DNA from: CAYRPO01 sp964426305
GTDB taxonomy: Bacteria; Patescibacteriota; Saccharimonadia; Saccharimonadales; CAIOMD01
Reading direction: 5' to 3'
Assembly (NCBI GenBank): GCA_964426305.1
Contig: CAYRPO010000011.1
Span: 1 to 19,206, forward strand
Length of the DNA stretch: 19,206 bases
Positions within the stretch are counted from its first letter, which is position 1. Each line of letters begins with the position of its first letter. The translations under genes and the position numbers were made by a program. Under the pieces are notes generated by a model. The model was not told where the DNA came from. It worked only from the letters and a program-made list of their open reading frames with translations, and made no database searches. Below, piece by piece: positions 15,904-19,206 of this stretch.

Positions 15904-17060
15904 CACGGGCTGTCCTATTTGGGGATGTTGCCGACATCAACCCTGAGTCAGTGACAAAGCACTACACTCATGCCACAATTTTGTATCTCGATACCTCGTC
16001 TGTTACGGAAAACTCATTCTCAGAGCTACAACTGTTCAAACTCCGTGAAGCCCCAAGTCGTGCAAAAAGAATCGTTCGGGATGGCGACATCGTATACTCC
16101 ACAGTCCGCCCAAAACTAAAACATTTTGGCTACATTCAGCATGCAACAGAAAATACAGTTGCCTCTACTGGATTCGTAGTTATTCGTGCCAAGGAGAATA
16201 TAAGCTCAAAGTACTTATACTATTGGCTTACATCCAGCGAAAAAACCGAGTATCTCGCCGCTATTGCAGATTCGCAGACAAGCACGTTTCCTGCATTTAA
16301 TCCGTCCGTGCTGAGTACATTGGCGATTGAACTGCCAGACCTTAAGACACAAGAACAAGTTGCGGACACGCTGTGGACGATTGATGAGAAGATTGAGCTG
16401 AATCGGAAAATGAATGAAACGCTCGAGCAGATGGGGCAGGCGCTCTTCCGCCACTATTTTATCGACAACCCCGAATCGGACAACTGGAAAGACGGAGTTA
16501 TCGCTGATCTGGTGCATATCTACTCGGGGTACGCGTTCAAGCGAACGGATTTTGACTCTGACGGAACGTATGGGCTAGTGACGATCAAGAATGTGCAAGA
16601 CGGAAGTTTCATTTCAGGGTGCTCGGACCGCCTTTCGGAATTGCCACCCAAGATACCAGAATACATTCACTTAAAAACTGGTGACGCTTTACTCTCTCTA
16701 ACGGGCAATGTTGGGAGAGTCTGTATAGTGACGGGCGAAGATTTGCTACTAAATCAACGCGTTGCAAAGATCGTTGGCGTCGATGGTCGGCATTCGTTCG
16801 CCTACTTCCTATTCCGCCAAAGTGATTTCAAGGAGAGGTTAATCTCAATGTCACGCGGTACCGCACAGCTCAACCTGAGCCCAGTCGAAACAAAACAGAT
16901 CAAGACAAAGCTACCTCCACAAGATATGTTCGAACGATTCTATGATCAAGCTGAGCCGATTTTTGATACCCTTACGGAAAATTACCAACAAATCCAAACC
17001 CTCACCACCCTCCGCGACACCCTCCTCCCTCGCCTAATAAACGAAAAAGTTGTGTTGTGA
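15900..17060 (+). CDS. hsdS: Type I restriction-modification specificity subunit
   Basis: At 386 residues this is a full-length HsdS, which reads the bipartite DNA target. TRD1 spans about 1-145 (GDIVYSTVRPKLKHFGYI, STGFVVIRA). A central conserved helical spacer (148-190: QEQVADTLWTIDEKIELNRK, MNETLEQMGQALFRHYF) follows. TRD2 is about 198-335 (GYAFKRTDF, GDALLSLTGNVGRV). A second conserved helix comes last (340-386: FYDQAEPIFDTL, LRDTLLPRLINEKV). The two TRDs differ, so the site should be asymmetric; it cannot be read from sequence. The start ATG overlaps the stop of the GIY-YIG gene (15900-15903), and its own stop overlaps the GTG of the HEPN gene (17057-17060). No inverted hsdS fragment for phase variation was seen. 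Confidence 0.96.
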   Translation: MTRAVLFGDVADINPESVTKHYTHATILYLDTSSVTENSFSELQLFKLREAPSRAKRIVRDGDIVYSTVRPKLKHFGYIQHATENTVASTGFVVIRAKENISSKYLYYWLTSSEKTEYLAAIADSQTSTFPAFNPSVLSTLAIELPDLKTQEQVADTLWTIDEKIELNRKMNETLEQMGQALFRHYFIDNPESDNWKDGVIADLVHIYSGYAFKRTDFDSDGTYGLVTIKNVQDGSFISGCSDRLSELPPKIPEYIHLKTGDALLSLTGNVGRVCIVTGEDLLLNQRVAKIVGVDGRHSFAYFLFRQSDFKERLISMSRGTAQLNLSPVETKQIKTKLPPQDMFERFYDQAEPIFDTLTENYQQIQTLTTLRDTLLPRLINEKVVL

Positions 17061-17830
17061 ATATTGCATCAGAAGATGAGTCTGTGTCTACACAATTTCA
17101 AGCGGCATCAGTCGAGATCAACACTATATTTCAGAGTTTTCGACTGTTGTACGATATTTACTCAGCATCATTTAACAATATCCTGGGGTCACTAAACAGA
17201 CTTCCAAATGAGTATGAAAAGCAGGTGAAAAATGCAAAGATAGCTTTCGAAAACGCTTCTGAAACGGTGAACTCTCGCCAAAAAGACATCAGTAATCAAC
17301 TATACGCCCAGGGCTTGGTGCTGATGGTCGGTAACGCGGAGTCCCTGACTCGTGAAATGTTTAAGGTTTTGCTTAGGAATAACGTCCGTAAGAGACAGTC
17401 AGGCAGGAAAATTGAACTTACACTAGATCAAGTTTTAGCGGCAGATACGGATCAGAAACTTGGCGACCTCGTACTGGAGCTACTTGAGGTGGAAAAAAAT
17501 CCGCTGGAAAAGCTTAACTTCCAGAACATGAAACAGCTTCAGGGAATTATGAACGGCTATTTTGGTATACGCATCCAAGACGAAACCATTAAAGATCTGC
17601 ACGAATTTTGGCAAATTCGTCATGCAATTATTCATAATGCTTCATTTGTAGATCAACGATTTATTGATAACTTGAATGCGGCGGACTTACCATCTCGCGC
17701 GTATAGTGTTGGTCAAAAGATTTTGGTCAAAAAGCAGGACTATGATAGGTGTTTTGAACGATTCGTAGCGCTCTTTGACAGCATCGACGGCGAGATAAAA
17801 CGACTAAACTTAGCCTATGTCACTGGTTAG
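17057..17830 (+). CDS. HEPN-superfamily protein (predicted RNase-like) coupled to hsdS
   Basis: The start is GTG in a GTGA overlap with the hsdS stop, so translation is coupled. The 257-residue, mostly helical protein begins with an amphipathic, possibly coiled-coil region (about 15-80). The C-terminal half holds the HEPN signature Rx4H: R188-HAII-H193-N within FWQIRHAIIHNAS. A VDQRFIDN segment and a strand-like GQKILVKK follow, as in RiboL-PSP-HEPN-type proteins. In the HEPN families this Arg/His pair forms the metal-independent RNase active site of many toxins and defence effectors. Activity here is inferred, not shown. Its position after hsdS in an operon suggests an effector or guard linked to the restriction complex. 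GC is lower than in hsdM. Other options are a structural HEPN protein or the antitoxin-like half of a nucleotide-transferase pair, but no transferase neighbour is visible. Confidence 0.72.
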   Translation: MNIASEDESVSTQFQAASVEINTIFQSFRLLYDIYSASFNNILGSLNRLPNEYEKQVKNAKIAFENASETVNSRQKDISNQLYAQGLVLMVGNAESLTREMFKVLLRNNVRKRQSGRKIELTLDQVLAADTDQKLGDLVLELLEVEKNPLEKLNFQNMKQLQGIMNGYFGIRIQDETIKDLHEFWQIRHAIIHNASFVDQRFIDNLNAADLPSRAYSVGQKILVKKQDYDRCFERFVALFDSIDGEIKRLNLAYVTG

Positions 17831-17896
17831 TCATGTCTGAAACGTGAGTTATGAGTCACCGATCAACAAGGCTTCGGGAAAAACCAATCCTCGTTG

Positions 17897-18193
17897 CTAA
17901 CCTTTTGGGGGGTGAGGGTCGCCACCATAAGAGTTGCGCTCACGAATTCGGCCGTCGGCGCCATGTATGAATAGCTCTGAGTTATTGTTTCGTGCAATTT
18001 TTTTTCCATAACTGATGGCTTCCTGTTGCGTATTGAAAGTACGGGAAGCTCGCGACGCCCCAGCACGCTTCACGGACCAACCATTGTCACTACGTACAAT
18101 ATGCTGCGAGCGTTGACCACGTTCAACAGCGGCCACATACGATTGTATCTGACGGTTTGAGGTCTTCGGTGGTCTAAGTGGTTGCTTGTTCAT
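17897..18193 (-). CDS. DUF2188-family small protein
   Basis: The 98-residue protein matches the DUF2188 pattern closely: HIVRSDNGWSVKRAGASRAS, then TQQEAISYGKKIARNN, then ELFIHGADGRIRERNSYG and a final DPHPPKG. It is basic and lacks membrane or Cys features. The family has no established function. The ATG overlaps the stop of the kinase-like gene (ATGA, 18193-18190), so the pair is one operon and could form a two-component unit such as toxin and partner; that is inference. The gene converges on the HEPN gene with a 66-base spacer that holds no clear terminator. Confidence 0.85.
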   Translation of the reverse strand: MNKQPLRPPKTSNRQIQSYVAAVERGQRSQHIVRSDNGWSVKRAGASRASRTFNTQQEAISYGKKIARNNNSELFIHGADGRIRERNSYGGDPHPPKG

Positions 18194-18786
18194 GATTTGG
18201 TAATTATCGCTATGATTTCATCCTCAGTATACTGGTTATTTTTAATGAACTCAATTAGCTTGTCCTTGTTATCAAATAAATACTTATAAAAAGCTAGTCT
18301 GCCGTCTTCAAATTGGTTTTCATAGATCTCTATATCCACGGTGAGCTCGGATTCGGCTATGTCGAGCAATGCTTTGCGAGACCGTGAATGTGTACTGTAA
18401 AAATGCTCGTCGGGGAATTTGCGATCACGTTGCAAAAAGGCTCCAAAGGCAATACGTAGATCAGCCGGCCACACCGCAACAATCTTAACTCTTTTACCGA
18501 TCCTTAGCGCCTTTTTGATCTTTATTTTTGCACCCTCAAAGCTGGGCAATGTGCCATCCAGAATGACACTATCTTCATCTATCAGGTACTCCGACATGAA
18601 TTCTGTTTTACCCGAGGCAGCGCCGCCAGATAGCAATATAACCTCGTCGGTATCATAACCATTCAATGCGGCTTGGTATTGTATATCAGCGATTCTTGCT
18701 GACTGCCGGTGAACCAGGTGTGATCTCGTTGGATCATACCCCGGGATAGTCTTCTTGATTTCATCTGCCGATATTACGATAGCCAT
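18190..18786 (-). CDS. Zeta-toxin-like P-loop kinase
   Basis: From the ATG at 18786 this is 198 residues. Walker A is GGAASGKT (54-61), followed by VILDGTL (74-80), a zeta/kinase hallmark, and a basic lid-like region (FLQRDRKFPDEHF). Zeta-family kinases phosphorylate UDP-N-acetyl sugars, and many are toxins. Unusually, the D-x-x-K-x-x-x-P-x-Y segment (D8, K11, P15, Y17) and the following H26..S29, which normally lie after the P-loop, come before it here. The order looks permuted or shared with a distinct subfamily. An earlier ATG (18795) lies within the -10 box and is disfavoured. There is no Shine-Dalgarno. It is coupled to the DUF2188 gene. No typical epsilon antitoxin is present; DUF2188 or nothing may play that part. 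An ATPase or RNA-kinase role is also possible. Confidence 0.7.
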   Translation of the reverse strand: MAIVISADEIKKTIPGYDPTRSHLVHRQSARIADIQYQAALNGYDTDEVILLSGGAASGKTEFMSEYLIDEDSVILDGTLPSFEGAKIKIKKALRIGKRVKIVAVWPADLRIAFGAFLQRDRKFPDEHFYSTHSRSRKALLDIAESELTVDIEIYENQFEDGRLAFYKYLFDNKDKLIEFIKNNQYTEDEIIAIITKS

Positions 18787-18793
18787 GCGATTC

Positions 18794-18825
18794 ATTATAA
18801 ACTAGGGGCTTCTGTCTGATAGAAT
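18794..18825. promoter_or_regulatory. Face-to-back divergent promoters for the kinase cassette and hsdR
   Basis: The two start codons (18786 on minus, 18834 on plus) are only 47 bases apart. On minus, a perfect TATAAT (18799-18794) lies 7 bases before its ATG; on plus, TAGAAT (18820-18825) lies 8 bases before the hsdR ATG. Neither has a convincing -35. The polymerase footprints must overlap, so the two directions should compete. Confidence 0.5.
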
Positions 18826-18833
18826 GACGCTAT

Positions 18834-19206
18834 ATGACCGAAGATAAAGTTGAGCAGAATGCGTTAGAGATACTGGCTAGTCTGGGATGGCAGATTTTGC
18901 ATGGGCCTGGACTAGGGCCGGATGGGTCGGGTGAGCGGCAGTATACCGACGCAGTACTCAAGGGCCGACTTGAGCAAGCAGTTGCGCGCATAAATCCTGA
19001 TGTTCCGCAGGCAGCGCAGGCCGAGGCGGTCAAGCGGGTGCTGCGTACTAGCGAGCCAACGTTACTGCTCGACAACCGAGATTTTCATAACCTACTCGTA
19101 AATGGGCTAGATGTAGAGTACCGTGACCAAAGCGGTGATGTGCGTGCCAATAAAGTATGGCTGATAGATGCCGAAAACCCGAGTAACAACGAATTTGTAG
19201 CCGTAA
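18834..19206 (+). CDS. hsdR: Type I restriction enzyme R subunit, N-terminal part (runs off the window)
   Basis: The frame from ATG 18834 stays open to the window edge (124 codons). It carries the standard HsdR N-terminus: EDKVEQNALEILASLGW, HGPGL, ERQYTDAVLKGRLEQAVARI, NPDVP, then NRDFHNLLVNGLDVEYRDQ and WLIDAENPSNNEF. These lie just before the PD-(D/E)XK nuclease core, which with the helicase motors would be beyond the window. HsdR moves DNA and cuts unmethylated targets when bound to HsdM and HsdS. The gene is separated from hsdM/hsdS by the HEPN gene and the minus-strand kinase pair, and has its own box TAGAAT 8 bases upstream, so restriction is controlled apart from methylation. No Shine-Dalgarno is seen. 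Confidence 0.93.
   Translation, partial: MTEDKVEQNALEILASLGWQILHGPGLGPDGSGERQYTDAVLKGRLEQAVARINPDVPQAAQAEAVKRVLRTSEPTLLLDNRDFHNLLVNGLDVEYRDQSGDVRANKVWLIDAENPSNNEFVAV

Noticed and set aside
15900..18193. Phase-variable hsdS inversion system
   Set aside because: No second hsdS fragment, inverted repeat pair or recombinase gene was seen.
18830..19075. Minus-strand 81-codon frame at the right end
   Set aside because: It is the antisense shadow of hsdR, whose plus-strand translation matches the family throughout.
1..19206. tRNA, rRNA or insertion sequence
   Set aside because: No tRNA cloverleaf, rRNA core sequence, transposase gene or paired terminal repeats with target duplication were found by eye.

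Overview
The window looks like a scaffold from an assembled, probably metagenomic, bacterial genome. Evidence is an exactly 100-base run of N flanked by the same 55 bases on both sides. The organism is most likely Gram-positive-like: it has a sortase, an LPXTG-type anchor peptide and exported wall or polysaccharide enzymes. Genes are compact, TGA is an ordinary stop codon, and many promoters sit almost on the start codon. A Patescibacteria/Saccharibacteria (TM7)-type organism fits best, but no marker gene here proves it.

Region 1 (1-5.6 kb) is cell surface. It holds the tail of a membrane protein (perhaps a glycosyltransferase) and a minus-strand unit encoding a 60-residue LPNTG peptide followed by a sortase. 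Divergent from these is a large secreted polysaccharide deacetylase with four repeated carbohydrate-binding-like modules. A minus-strand, membrane-anchored protein resembling a TIM-barrel glycosidase follows. Together they suggest synthesis, trimming and anchoring of a surface glycan.

Region 2 (5.6-12.3 kb) holds a fusion of two alpha/beta hydrolases with a membrane domain, a possible tiny gene or small RNA closed by a terminator, and a GC-richer block of three unrecognised small genes (one secreted, one membrane-anchored). It then holds a RadC-type JAMM protein and an unrecognised protein with about ten membrane segments.

Region 3 (12.3 kb to the end) is a type I restriction-modification locus loaded with accessory effectors: HsdM, Fic, GIY-YIG/DUF4357, HsdS and a HEPN protein on the plus strand; then a minus-strand pair (zeta-toxin-like P-loop kinase and DUF2188); then the start of HsdR from its own promoter. 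The last four plus-strand genes up to HEPN are mostly coupled. HsdR is cut off from HsdM/HsdS by the divergent kinase cassette and shares a 47-bp start-to-start region with it. Three families that elsewhere include toxins (Fic, HEPN, zeta) thus sit inside one restriction locus, which is the most interesting system here.

Regulation: seven genes have a TANNNT box 7-10 nt before the start codon and no Shine-Dalgarno, suggesting leaderless mRNAs. Others, mainly the surface genes, have clear Shine-Dalgarno sites. The LPXTG/sortase unit has an apparent 175-nt structured leader and an attenuator-like hairpin pair between its two genes.
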